48,423 nt of DNA, from assembly GCA_009840175.1 (NCBI GenBank), contig VXOI01000059.1:1-48423 (forward strand), written 5' to 3'. Below the pieces are notes generated by a model that saw only the letters and a list, made by a program, of their open reading frames with translations, was not told the origin of the DNA and made no database searches. The translations under genes were made by a program, and so were the position numbers. This stretch comes from Chloroflexota bacterium (GTDB lineage Bacteria > Chloroflexota > Dehalococcoidia > Lucifugimonadales > UBA3495). Of the stretch, positions 15,941 through 23,705 are shown piece by piece (the first letter of the stretch is position 1; the number at the start of each line of letters is the position of its first letter).

Positions 15941-16037
15941 TTGTCTGAACTGTGATTTCTTTGATTTTGATGATTGCCATGATTTTTGATTCGTGAGCCG
16001 TAGCAATCAATAAATCAGGAGAATCACAGTTCAGACA
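15941..16037. repeat. family-E palindromic element
   Basis: Left end TTGTCTGAACTGTGATT and right end AATCACAGTTCAGACA enclose an AT-rich interior. Copies at 23706 and 24764 share only the ends. Confidence 0.8.
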
Positions 16038-16171
16038 TAGATCGAAAGACCCTGAGCGGCCCCGCCTTCGTCTGGACAGTGATTGGCGGGCAAAGTAGAA
16101 TCGCCTTTGCTTCTTCTCGCTGGATTTCGCAAGCTGCCTGCGCCGATGGATGCGGTTTGGGGGTTACACTG

Positions 16172-16915
16172 ATGCGCCTGTGGATGAACGAGCCGGGCCT
16201 GCGGGAGTCATGGCCGGGCGCTTTGCACAGCGGCGCAACGATTGTCCGGTGGACAGATGAACCGAGTGGCCTTCCAGTGGAGGACTGTGCCCGCAGGGGT
16301 GTTGAGGCCCTTGCGGGTTTTCTTATCGTTCGTGACGCCCTCGACATCAGCGACTCGCCCGATGAAATGTTCTGCACCTGCGTGGAGATGTATCACTCGG
16401 CCACCGGCACGGATGGGGAGTTCGGGGACTATATCGGGGTATACTTCCGGGTAGTGGAGTTCAAGGACGCCACCTATCCGATGGTGGGGAAAAGGTCGTT
16501 CAAGATGCTGATGCAGCCGTTGAGCGACGGCAATGTCATAGCGCGGTGGAATGCGGTCGAAGGCAGCGAGGGCGGCGAATCGGTCAACGGAGTGGGGGCT
16601 ATGGCTGACGATGTTGACACACGCTCCAGCGTCTGCAAACCTCTGACCCTCGGCGTTATCCCGGAGCAGGACGAGGAAGACTTCAGTATGCCTTCGTTCC
16701 TGATTCTGCGAGACCCGGGCGCGGGCTGGCAGATATGGCGGCGCTTCGCTCCCACGACGGTTGACGGCAGTTATGCAGTCAACGACGGTGTTCGGGAAGA
16801 GACTTACATCATGGTGTACCCTCTGATGGACGCCGAAACCCACTGGCGCTTCCGTGTGCGCGACCTCCCCGAGGGCGGGGTACGGGTGCAAACGGTTCGA
16901 GGCGCGCAGAGTTAG
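16172..16915 (+). CDS. hypothetical protein
   Basis: A 247-residue protein with no recognised family. It is acidic and mixed alpha/beta-looking, with no signal peptide or membrane segment. Notable stretches are CTCVEMYHSA (three Cys/Met/His-type ligands close together), DYIGVYFRVVEFKDATYPMVG and WRRFAPTTVDGSY. The ATG at 16172 is preceded by GGGGGTT; the frame is open to a GTG at 16079, so up to 31 more residues are possible. It precedes a polysaccharide deacetylase gene in the same direction with a 68-bp gap. Confidence 0.55.
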   Translation: MRLWMNEPGLRESWPGALHSGATIVRWTDEPSGLPVEDCARRGVEALAGFLIVRDALDISDSPDEMFCTCVEMYHSATGTDGEFGDYIGVYFRVVEFKDATYPMVGKRSFKMLMQPLSDGNVIARWNAVEGSEGGESVNGVGAMADDVDTRSSVCKPLTLGVIPEQDEEDFSMPSFLILRDPGAGWQIWRRFAPTTVDGSYAVNDGVREETYIMVYPLMDAETHWRFRVRDLPEGGVRVQTVRGAQS

Positions 16916-16983
16916 AATAGGGCAATCATTCTTCAGTCCAGCCTCAGGCCCGCGCAGCCTGAGCGCATACGCAGGAGGCAGTC

Positions 16984-17859
16984 ATGGCCAATCCCCGCGC
17001 CGAGTTCTCGCCCATCTTCCACCGTCCGCCGCTGAAGCTGCCCAACAACGCCCGCGTCGCCGTGTGGCCGGTGATCAACGTGGAGGAGTGGGACATCAAC
17101 GAGCCCATGGCCCGCACCGTGCTGCCCACGCCGCAGGGCGTCACCACCATCCCCGACATTCCCAACTTTGGCTGGTTCGACTACGGCCTGCGGGTCGGGT
17201 TCTGGCGATTCAAGCAGGTGCTGGACAAGTACGGCATCCGCGCCACGGTCAGCCTGAACGCCTCGGTGTGCCTGAGCTACCCGATGCTGGTGGAGGAGTG
17301 CACGAAGTCGGGCTGGGAGATGCTGGCCCACGGCTTCATCCAGCGGGTCATTAACCGGGAGCCGGACGAGCGGGCCGTCATCCGCCGCACCATAGACACC
17401 ATCGCCGAGGCCACCGGCGCCGCCCCCCGGGGCTGGATGGGACCGGGCCTGGCCGAGACCTTCGACACCCCGGACGTGCTGGCGGAGGAGGGCATCGAGT
17501 ACATCGCCGACTGGTGCAACGACGACCAGCCCTACGAGATGATTGTCAAGTCGGGGCGGATGGTGGCGCTACCCTACACCGTGGAGCTGAACGACATTCC
17601 CATCTACCTGATCCAGAACCACCGATCGCCGGAGCTGTTCGAGCGGGCCAAGGACCACTTCGACACGCTGTACCGCGAAGGGGCAGACAGCGCGCGGGTG
17701 ATGTGCATTTCGACGCACCCATACATCACCGGGGCGGCCCACCGCATCAAGTACTACGACGCCATATTCGAGTACATGAGCCGCTTCGAGGGCGTGGTCT
17801 TTATGACCGGCAGCGAGATTCTGGACTGGTACAACGAGGCTGCGGGGAACGGAAGTTAG
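16984..17859 (+). CDS. polysaccharide deacetylase-family protein (PuuE-like)
   Basis: A 291-residue NodB-fold protein of the group that includes allantoinase PuuE and peptidoglycan deacetylase PgdA-like proteins. Recognisable: VAVWPVINVEEWDINEP (metal Asp/Glu region), YGLRVGFWRFKQVLDKYGIRATV, WEMLAHGFIQRVINREPDE, GAAPRGWMGPGLAETFDTPDVL, and STHPYITGAAHRI. The H-x-x-x-H motif appears altered (AHGFIQR), as in PuuE-like relatives. AGGAGG precedes the ATG. Substrate cannot be told; uric-acid/allantoin degradation genes are not seen nearby. Confidence 0.8.
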   Translation: MANPRAEFSPIFHRPPLKLPNNARVAVWPVINVEEWDINEPMARTVLPTPQGVTTIPDIPNFGWFDYGLRVGFWRFKQVLDKYGIRATVSLNASVCLSYPMLVEECTKSGWEMLAHGFIQRVINREPDERAVIRRTIDTIAEATGAAPRGWMGPGLAETFDTPDVLAEEGIEYIADWCNDDQPYEMIVKSGRMVALPYTVELNDIPIYLIQNHRSPELFERAKDHFDTLYREGADSARVMCISTHPYITGAAHRIKYYDAIFEYMSRFEGVVFMTGSEILDWYNEAAGNGS

Positions 17860-17869
17860 GGCTGTCCTG

Positions 17870-18304
17870 CTACGGGCCGCCCGCGATGCCCACCTGCACG
17901 ATGCGGGAGCGGACTATGCCGGAGACGCCGACGTACTGAAACATCGCGCCGTCGAATTCCCTGGGAGCGGGGGCCTGCACCACTACGGTAGCAGTGCCCT
18001 CGTTTGCCGTTCCCGCCAACAGCCGGGCGAATGGCGCTGCCTGCGTATCTGACCCAGGGTCGGTCGGGAACTTGAAGTTGAGACCGGGATGGCTCCCGTA
18101 CTCTATGTTTCCGTCAGCGTCCGATACAAAGACCTCGTCAATGCTGGTTGTCTCCGTTACCTCGAGCAGGACCGCATTGATGGTGTCCGCGGGCGTTCCG
18201 GCCTGCACTGCCGTAGCCACGTAGTGCGCGACCATCTTTGCCGTGGCGATCATCAGGCCAGTGCGGGTATTCAATAGCTGGTTGACTCCGGGGTCGTCGG
18301 GCAT
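17870..18304 (-). CDS. small sensor-like hypothetical protein
   Basis: A 144-residue single-domain protein. The central part (EVTETTSIDEVFVSDADGNIEYGSHPG) resembles the cache/PAS-type extracellular sensor core, with a preceding helix (MIATAKMVAHYVATAVQAG). There is no membrane anchor or output domain, so it may bind a ligand alone or be a detached sensor. GGGAG lies before the ATG. Convergent with the deacetylase gene, 10 bp apart. Fold assignment is tentative. Confidence 0.55.
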   Translation of the reverse strand: MPDDPGVNQLLNTRTGLMIATAKMVAHYVATAVQAGTPADTINAVLLEVTETTSIDEVFVSDADGNIEYGSHPGLNFKFPTDPGSDTQAAPFARLLAGTANEGTATVVVQAPAPREFDGAMFQYVGVSGIVRSRIVQVGIAGGP

Positions 18305-18472
18305 TGGGGGTTCTCTCCCATCACATATTCAGAGACAGCGCGAAGAATGGCGCGGAGTCATCGCGGGCATGATAGCACGCGGGCGGCAGTAGGGGTTGGG
18401 TGGCCCAACGGATGGGCCGTTGTCGGCGGCGAAATTCTGGGCTGGTATGATGGAGCGGCAGGAAAAACGGGA

Positions 18473-18946
18473 ATGGAACCGGAAGTTCATAGTTCAAACA
18501 GGTCTGAATCAGCCGAACACTCACAGCGGAGCCAGTTGTGTATACGGCAAGCTGACGACTACCTGACTCGAAGAAAAAGGCGTAAGGCGTCGAGAAAAGG
18601 ATGGGAAGCCGCGGCTGAATCCGTGAAGGCAATCGCTATACAACGAGGCTGGAACCATAACAGTAAGAGCCTGCTTGCAGACGTCGCTCAACAAGTATCC
18701 GATGAGCAGGGCAAGCCCGATATCGTTCTCCGCCTCGGCCCCGCGATAGTGCTGTACTCCAACTCTTACGATAACTCTCTGCCTGCGGATGTTATCGAGG
18801 TTTACCTGGGCATCATAAAGTCGCTGTTGCCGGAACTGGAGCGGATTCGGAACGAAACTCCGCCGACCTTTACGCCCGAAACGCTCGACCAGCGGAACAG
18901 ATGGCGGCGGTTGCTCGGGGGAGTTAGCGGTTTGAGTGTCAGGTAG
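18473..18946 (+). CDS. PaREP1/HEPN-like helical protein
   Basis: A 157-residue protein whose second half matches the PaREP1/HEPN-like pattern: RKGWEAAAESVKAIAIQRGW, then LADVAQQVSDE, LRLGPAIVLYSNSYDN and VIEVYLGIIKSLLPELERI. These small helical proteins are often found with nucleotidyltransferases or in mobile islands. The RxxxxH HEPN RNase motif is not evident, so catalysis is doubtful. The ATG at 18473 is chosen because the upstream 42 residues to 18347 look like shadow. Lower GC and different codon use than its neighbours suggest transfer. Confidence 0.55.
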   Translation: MEPEVHSSNRSESAEHSQRSQLCIRQADDYLTRRKRRKASRKGWEAAAESVKAIAIQRGWNHNSKSLLADVAQQVSDEQGKPDIVLRLGPAIVLYSNSYDNSLPADVIEVYLGIIKSLLPELERIRNETPPTFTPETLDQRNRWRRLLGGVSGLSVR

Positions 18947-18986
18947 CCATTGACCCTGTTGGCACCTTCGTGGTAATTTCGTTCTA

Positions 18987-19481
18987 ATGAAACAAATTTC
19001 GGAAATATATCGCATCTCTAGGTTTGCAAGCCGTCAGCTTGGTGTGCAGACATTGATATTTATTGTGTGCATTCCGGCAATTTGTGCCCTCCTTATCGGC
19101 TGTCTGGAATTCTTGATAACTGGCACTCTACCGTGGGAGATTGCCGGAGGTATTATCAGTGACGCGGCTATTGCGTCTACCGCTATGCCCAGTGCGATAG
19201 GCGTGGCTGGCTTGCTCATGCTTGCAGTGATACTACCAGCGGTTACCGGTTTCGGTTACTGGTGTCTTTCGAAAGCGACGGAGCGGCCTCTCAGCTTCTG
19301 GTTGCTGCCGTCGCTGGTGCGCCGCCTACTTGTACTAACCCAATCTTTGTGGACTACTCATTATTCAGCAACCTGCCTCTGTCTAGTCGGCGTAGGCCGC
19401 CCTTTGCTCCTCTTCGCTTCCCGACGGACAATTGCGCCCACGCCGGCCGCCTTGGCTGGCGCCGCTCCTCTGCTCATATAG
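18987..19481 (+). CDS. putative membrane protein, possibly frameshifted
   Basis: A 164-residue ORF with three clear hydrophobic segments (TLIFIVCIPAICALLIGCLEFLI; a Gly/Ile/Ala segment near 55-75; VAGLLMLAVILPAVTGFGYWC). The last 50 residues look less protein-like, so a frameshift near 19300 or a degraded end is possible. No ribosome binding site is obvious. Family unknown. Confidence 0.4.
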   Translation: MKQISEIYRISRFASRQLGVQTLIFIVCIPAICALLIGCLEFLITGTLPWEIAGGIISDAAIASTAMPSAIGVAGLLMLAVILPAVTGFGYWCLSKATERPLSFWLLPSLVRRLLVLTQSLWTTHYSATCLCLVGVGRPLLLFASRRTIAPTPAALAGAAPLLI

Positions 19482-19559
19482 TACTCCCCTTCAAGCGTTG
19501 TCCACTGCCTATTTCTGCGCTTTGCGCATTTTTAGGCTGATTTTGCTTGGAGGTGGAAT

Positions 19560-19763
19560 ATGCCACAGACAAAATGGCCGATCTTGGTCGTCATCGCATT
19601 GGTTGCTGTTGCGGCCGTGTTGCCGCCAAACGCAGTCATTGCCGGGTCCCATTGGATCTCGAAATTGGTGATCTCATTCCTTAGCACACAACTTTTCGGG
19701 ATGGTGGCGCTTTTGCTCATCGGCGCGGTCGTAATAGCTGCGTTACGGAATTCCCTACGATGA
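19560..19763 (+). CDS. small two-span membrane protein
   Basis: A 67-residue product with two hydrophobic segments (WPILVVIALVAVAAVLPP and FGMVALLLIGAVVIAAL). GGAGG stands 7 bp before the ATG. The stop overlaps the start of the HNH gene by 4 bp (ATGA), so the two are translationally coupled. Size and hydrophobicity could suit a holin-like or immunity protein, but nothing specific supports either. Confidence 0.6.
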   Translation: MPQTKWPILVVIALVAVAAVLPPNAVIAGSHWISKLVISFLSTQLFGMVALLLIGAVVIAALRNSLR

Positions 19764-20314
19764 CCAAACGGAAGTACGACTATTTCCATACGCAACACCG
19801 AGCAGCGAGAGCGCAAGCCTTTGCCCGCTCAGACGGCGTTTGCCAATTCTGCGGGATGCGAGATGCAAACGAGGGCCACCATTGGGAGTTCTGGAGCTAC
19901 AAGCCAGAGAAAGATACTACTGCCGACGATCTTACCGCCTTGTGCGTCGTTTGCCACGAAATCGCAACCAACTTGCGCAAGTTTCAAGGGAATATCTCAG
20001 GACTCTTGTCTGCTTTCAGAACAGCGACAAGGGAAACATACAATTCGGGAGAAAACACATGGAACTTGAGGTCAAAATTAAAGGCATCAGACCTATTATC
20101 ATGCACTCCAGCCGCGGGCTTGACCCCAATGACCCTGCCGCTATCGAAAGGAAGGGAATCACGGACAAGCCTGCCAAAACCCTTACGGCTAGCGAAATCG
20201 CCCGGCTCGGCGAACTCGACTGCTACCTCTCCCTTTGGCTGGACGGGAACGGGCAGCCTACCATCCCGGCAACGGCAATCCGCTCTGCTATCGAAACAGC
20301 GGCGCGAAAGCTGA
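19760..20314 (+). CDS. HNH-type zinc protein
   Basis: A 184-codon ORF whose first 95 or so residues look like an HNH/zinc-finger nuclease: GVCQFCGMRDANEGHHWEFW, then DDLTALCVVCHEIATNL, giving two CxxC knuckles (C28/C31, C62/C65) and a GHH motif. After about residue 95 the frame runs for 256 bp on top of the next gene (start 20059), where composition is Ser/Pro/Arg-rich and looks like shadow. Either the real protein was longer and lost its stop, or the tail is untranslated noise after a frameshift. Overlaps the small membrane gene by 4 bp. Confidence 0.65.
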   Translation: MTKRKYDYFHTQHRAARAQAFARSDGVCQFCGMRDANEGHHWEFWSYKPEKDTTADDLTALCVVCHEIATNLRKFQGNISGLLSAFRTATRETYNSGENTWNLRSKLKASDLLSCTPAAGLTPMTLPLSKGRESRTSLPKPLRLAKSPGSANSTATSPFGWTGTGSLPSRQRQSALLSKQRRES

Positions 20315-20664
20315 AACAGGGACCACAAGTCCGCGAGGGCCTAATGGTGTCCTCGGTGGACGTCTTCGAGTATGATCGCGGTCGCTACGGAAACGACTTG
20401 GAGGACCTGATTCATACGACTCAATTCCGTGCAGTAGTTGTGAACCCCAGCAACAAGGCCCGTATCGTGCGGACGAGGGCGATGTTTGAGGAGCCGTGGG
20501 AATGCGCGTTCACTCTCGACTTGGACGATGAACTCGTTGACCAAGCGCGGCTTGAAACCTGGCTCGACATCACTGGCCGCCGCATCGGCCTGGGTGACTG
20601 GCGGCCCGAAAAGTCTGGCGACCATGGGCGGTTCGAGACAGTGAGCTTGAATGTCGTAGAATAA
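20059..20664 (+). CDS. phage-type conserved hypothetical, possible RAMP-like fold
   Basis: A 201-residue protein. The opening MELEVKIKGIRPIIMHSSRG, then TIPATAIRSAIETAARKLKQ, GNDLEDLIHTTQFRAVVVNP, RTRAMFEEPWECAFTLDLDDELVD and ITGRRIGLGDWRPEKSGDHGRF, resembles a group of conserved proteins that I associate with phages and actinobacterial islands. This is recognition from memory, not a search. The strand-rich start and paired modules are reminiscent of RAMP/Cas7-like RNA-binding folds, which is speculative. GGGAG precedes the ATG. The 5-bp-period array starts 9 bases after its stop codon. Confidence 0.6.
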   Translation: MELEVKIKGIRPIIMHSSRGLDPNDPAAIERKGITDKPAKTLTASEIARLGELDCYLSLWLDGNGQPTIPATAIRSAIETAARKLKQGPQVREGLMVSSVDVFEYDRGRYGNDLEDLIHTTQFRAVVVNPSNKARIVRTRAMFEEPWECAFTLDLDDELVDQARLETWLDITGRRIGLGDWRPEKSGDHGRFETVSLNVVE

Positions 20665-20672
20665 CCGAGTCG

Positions 20673-20742
20673 TGGCTGGGCTGGGCTAGGCGTGGCTCGG
20701 ACTGGCAAGGCGTGGCCCGGCAAGGCAGGGCAAGGACAGGGC
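20673..20742 (+). repeat. 5-bp-period array, 14 NGGCN units
   Basis: Fourteen consecutive pentamers in exact register from 20673: tggct, gggct, gggct, aggcg and so on to agggc. Positions 2-3 are GG in all 14; position 4 is C in 11 of 14; positions 1 and 5 vary freely. The phase never slips over 70 bp. The last unit also pairs ACAGGGCG (20736-20743) with CGCCCTGT (20759-20766). No ORF uses the array. Confidence 0.9.
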
Positions 20743-20800
20743 GGGGGACAATCTCTCTCGCCCTGTAAATTTCCAATCGGATGAACGTGGAGCTTTGCAA

Positions 20801-20806
20801 TATAAT
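20801..20806 (+). promoter_or_regulatory. -10 element before the NHL-repeat gene
   Basis: Perfect TATAAT, 32 bp before the chosen ATG; no good -35 hexamer at 16-18 bp. Confidence 0.35.
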
Positions 20807-20837
20807 GCTTGCAAACTCCAAAACAGGAGCAACCACC

Positions 20838-21887
20838 ATGACCTACCAACCTGGCATCATCACCACCGTCGTTGGGACCGGCGAACGGGGGTATTCGGGC
20901 GACGGCGGGCCGGCGGCTGAGGCGCTGATGAGCGAGCCGTTCATGTGCGCCTTCGACGCTGCGGGCAATATGTACGTGGCCGAAGCGATGAACCACTGCG
21001 TCCGGAGGGTGGACGCCGCTACCGGAGTCATCACCACTATCGCCGGGACAGGGGCCGAAGGGTATTCGGGAGACGGCGGGCCAGCGACGGAGGCGACGTT
21101 CAACCAGCCCTATTCGTTGCAAGTGGACTCTAACGGCGACGTGTATGTGGTTGACCGGCTCAACTACGTCATCCGCAGGATTGACGCCGCGACCGGCGTC
21201 ATCAGCACTGTCGCCGGTACGGGTGAGCCGGGCTACGGAGGCGATGGCGGGCCGGGGGCTGAGGCGCAGTTCCGCGAACCCAACGACTGTTTCATTGATA
21301 GAAGCGCCGGGGACGGACGCGGCGGGCTGCTCATCGCCGACGTGCAGGACCAGCGCATCCGCCGTCTGGACCTGGCCTCGGGCATCATCACCACCTTCGC
21401 AGGCAACGGCGAAAAGATACGCGGCGGCGACGGGCGGCCCGCGACTGAGGCCAGCATCCTCGGCGCGCGGGCGGTGTGCATGGACGGCGCGGGCAACACT
21501 TACATCGCCGAGCGGGAGGGCAACGGCATCCGCAAGGTGGACGCCAACGGCATAATGTCCACGCTGGCAGGAACCGGGGAGTTCGGGTACGGCGGCGACG
21601 GCTCCCCGGCCTTCATATCAACGTGGGGAGGCCCCAAGGCCATACGGTGCGACCACGCTGGCAATGTGCTGGTGGTGGACACCGAAAACCACGCCATCCG
21701 TCGCATAGATGCGGTCACCAGCCATGTGCTCACCATCGCCGGCGGACGCCTGGGCGGCGAGGGCGACGGCGGAGCGGCAGACCAGGCGGCCATGGACCGC
21801 CCGCATGGGTGCGACGTGGACGCTGCGGGGAACATCTACATCGCCGACAGCAACAACCACCGGGTGAGAGTGGTGGGGGCGGGCTGA
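20838..21887 (+). CDS. NHL-repeat beta-propeller protein
   Basis: A 349-residue protein made of about six NHL-type blades. Each blade shows ITTVAGTG..GYSGDGGPA.EA followed by P....VD..GN.YVAD...H.IRR.D, a clear internal repeat of about 55 residues. No signal peptide is visible with the ATG at 20838, which follows AGGAG. The frame opens to 20781, but those residues add nothing conserved. NHL propellers usually bind protein or carbohydrate; here no partner domain is fused, so the role is unknown. Confidence 0.85.
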   Translation: MTYQPGIITTVVGTGERGYSGDGGPAAEALMSEPFMCAFDAAGNMYVAEAMNHCVRRVDAATGVITTIAGTGAEGYSGDGGPATEATFNQPYSLQVDSNGDVYVVDRLNYVIRRIDAATGVISTVAGTGEPGYGGDGGPGAEAQFREPNDCFIDRSAGDGRGGLLIADVQDQRIRRLDLASGIITTFAGNGEKIRGGDGRPATEASILGARAVCMDGAGNTYIAEREGNGIRKVDANGIMSTLAGTGEFGYGGDGSPAFISTWGGPKAIRCDHAGNVLVVDTENHAIRRIDAVTSHVLTIAGGRLGGEGDGGAADQAAMDRPHGCDVDAAGNIYIADSNNHRVRVVGAG

Positions 21888-21903
21888 AAGCGTATGCTCA
21901 GAG

Positions 21904-22042
21904 TTCCCTCTCCCTCTGGGAGAGGGTTAGGGGGTGTCGTCAAATTGCCTCGTCATTCCGGCTTTCGCCGGAATGACGGAAATAAAGCTGTCGCACGTCT
22001 GGGGAATCCAATTAGACGACACTCCCTAGGGTGAGGGGCGTC
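21904..22042. repeat. family-A repeat split by an inserted element
   Basis: The family-A unit, reverse orientation, reads CCCTCTCCCTCTGGGAGAGG then GTTAG, and continues after the insert with GGTGAGGGGCG. The only one of 17 copies in this orientation. Confidence 0.8.
21931..22026. mobile_element. 96-bp MITE inserted in a family-A repeat
   Basis: Ends are inverted repeats GGGGTGTCGTCAAATTG and CAATTAGACGACACTCCC (near-perfect). TAG is duplicated at 21928-21930 and 22027-22029, within the YTAR context used by IS5-group elements. The interior carries another palindrome, CGTCATTCCGGC with its partner GCCGGAATGACG (21951-21979). Confidence 0.7.
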
Positions 22043-22076
22043 CTTTGGATAACCATTGGTCACTATTGCCAAAGAT

Positions 22077-22116
22077 TTCACCCTCACCCCAGCCCTCTCC
22101 CTCAAGGGAGAGGGAG
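22077..22116 (+). repeat. family-A palindromic repeat
   Basis: TTTCACCCTCACCCCAGCCC tail, then CTCTCCCTC and GAGGGAGAG-type arm. Follows the 3' end of the VOC gene on the minus strand. Confidence 0.8.
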
Positions 22117-22139
22117 TTTTCTACTCTGAGGTAGTTTGC

Positions 22140-22700
22140 CTAGTCGTCGGCCAGCACCGCTTCCAGCGGGTCGGGCTGGACGTCACGGACGAAGACGGGT
22201 TCGCCGTTGCGGATTTCGATGGAGCGCTCGAAGCGTTCCTGGAAGGTGATGTCATCCAGGGTGCCGACGTCGCGGGTCAGACAGCAGTACTCCAGCGAGA
22301 TGCCGTTGGGGTCGGTGAAGTAGATAGACATGGCCCACTCGTGGTCGACGATGTCGGTCACCTTCACGCCCTTGTCCATCAGCTCCTCGCGCTTGGCGTT
22401 CAGTTCGTGCAGGTTGCCGGCTTCGAAGGCGAAGTGGTAGAAGACGCCGGGAATGCCCAATCCCCGGTTAATGCCGGTGTCAAAGTCGTCAGGCAGGCCG
22501 GGGATGTTGTTGGGCTCCATGAAGGCAACGAGCTGGTCACGGCCAACGTCTATGAAAGCGTGGCGTATATTGCCTCCCTGCCGGATCTTGATGGTGTCGC
22601 AACGCACCACCTTGAAGCCGAGGATGTTCTCGTAGAAATCCATGGTGGCGTCTAGGTCATGGGTGGAGAGGCCGATGTGCGAGAATCCCTTGTTGGACAT
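22140..22700 (-). CDS. VOC-superfamily protein (glyoxalase/dioxygenase-like)
   Basis: A 186-residue protein with two VOC modules: FSHIGLSTHDLDATMDFYENILGF (metal His at HIGL), and GVFYHFAFEAGNLHELNAKREEL followed by SIYFTDPNGISLEYCC, where the second-module His (YHFAF) and final Glu (LEY) complete the usual 2-His/1-Glu metal site. A C-terminal extension of about 50 residues is not part of the core. Substrate unknown; dioxygenase or glyoxalase-like lyase are both possible. Followed on the same strand by repeats only. Confidence 0.85.
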   Translation of the reverse strand: MSNKGFSHIGLSTHDLDATMDFYENILGFKVVRCDTIKIRQGGNIRHAFIDVGRDQLVAFMEPNNIPGLPDDFDTGINRGLGIPGVFYHFAFEAGNLHELNAKREELMDKGVKVTDIVDHEWAMSIYFTDPNGISLEYCCLTRDVGTLDDITFQERFERSIEIRNGEPVFVRDVQPDPLEAVLADD

Positions 22701-22742
22701 CTGGTGACCTCCTCTGCTGTTAGGAGTTTCGTAGCGGGAGAT

Positions 22743-22784
22743 TTCACCCCCACCCTAACCCTCCCCCTGATGGGGAGGGGATTT
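22743..22784 (+). repeat. family-A palindromic repeat
   Basis: CACCCCCACCCTAACCC tail, then CTCCCCCT and a GGGGAGGGG arm, between two minus-strand genes. Confidence 0.8.
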
Positions 22785-22792
22785 TGCCAAGT

Positions 22793-23686
22793 CTACCATT
22801 TTGCGGGCATATGCTGTTGGTACCAGTCGAGGGTGTGCTTCATAACCTGGGAGAAGGCTGGCTCCTCGTAGACCTCGTAGTGGCCGACATCCTTGAGCAT
22901 GACCAGCTTCTTGGGATCGCCTGCGTGGGCGTATAGCTGCTCCGACTCTTCCGGCGGGACGAGGCGGTCCTGGTCGCTGGTGATGAACAGCACCGGGCGG
23001 GGCGCGATGTGGCCGACCACCCACTCGGGGTTGAAGCCCAGGGTGTCGTCAATGTACTCGACGGGGATGGTCATCACCGCGTTGGGGTTGTTGGCCCGCT
23101 GGGCTGCGGCGAGGGCGGCGGACTGGCGGTCGGGCAGCAGGATCTCGCCCCGCTCCACCATCTCCGACTTGCCGGTCATCACGCGCTGGATGCGGTCGGC
23201 CTTGGAGCGGTCGAGGAGGTCGAACCACTCATCCATGCGGCGGACGCGGCTCATCCAGCGAGTACCATTGCCGATGCCCACCACGCTGACCACGCACTTG
23301 GCCCGCTGGTCTATGGCGGCGGTCCAGACGACGGTGGCCCCGCCGTAACTGGTGCCATAGATGCCGATACGCTCCTCGTCCACCTCCGGCTGCTCGCCGA
23401 GGAAGGTCATGGCCGCCTGCACGTCTGAGACCCGGCTATGGGGAACCAGCCGCAGCGGAGAGACGCCCTCGCTCTGCCCCCAGCCCTTGTAGTCGAAGGT
23501 CATCACAACATAGCCCGCCTCGTTGAGCACCCGGGCGTTGTCGGGCAGGTACAGGTCCTTGACGCCGGTGTAGCCGTGGCACAGTAGCACCGCCGCCCTC
23601 CGCTCGCCGGGGGCAAGGTCGTCGGGGGTGTACACGTCGCCCTGTAGCTTGAACCCCTCGCTGTAGAATTCGACTGCGCGTTTCAT
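22793..23686 (-). CDS. alpha/beta hydrolase (dipeptidyl peptidase/esterase type)
   Basis: A 297-residue serine hydrolase, cytoplasmic. The oxyanion motif is LLCHGYTGVK, the nucleophile elbow GIYGTSYGGATVV (Ser), the acid SDQDRLVPPEESEQLY, and the His VGHYEVYEE near the C-terminus, so the triad is complete. VMTFDYKGWGQSEG is typical of the family. Substrate cannot be inferred. Minus-strand, upstream of a VOC protein gene with a family-A repeat between. Confidence 0.88.
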   Translation of the reverse strand: MKRAVEFYSEGFKLQGDVYTPDDLAPGERRAAVLLCHGYTGVKDLYLPDNARVLNEAGYVVMTFDYKGWGQSEGVSPLRLVPHSRVSDVQAAMTFLGEQPEVDEERIGIYGTSYGGATVVWTAAIDQRAKCVVSVVGIGNGTRWMSRVRRMDEWFDLLDRSKADRIQRVMTGKSEMVERGEILLPDRQSAALAAAQRANNPNAVMTIPVEYIDDTLGFNPEWVVGHIAPRPVLFITSDQDRLVPPEESEQLYAHAGDPKKLVMLKDVGHYEVYEEPAFSQVMKHTLDWYQQHMPAKW

Positions 23687-23705
23687 TAGTTGGCCTCCTG
23701 CGTAG

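Noticed and set aside
20673-20742. Pentamer array as CRISPR or simple microsatellite
   Set aside because: No spacers, units far too short for CRISPR, and units differ too much from one another for plain slippage.
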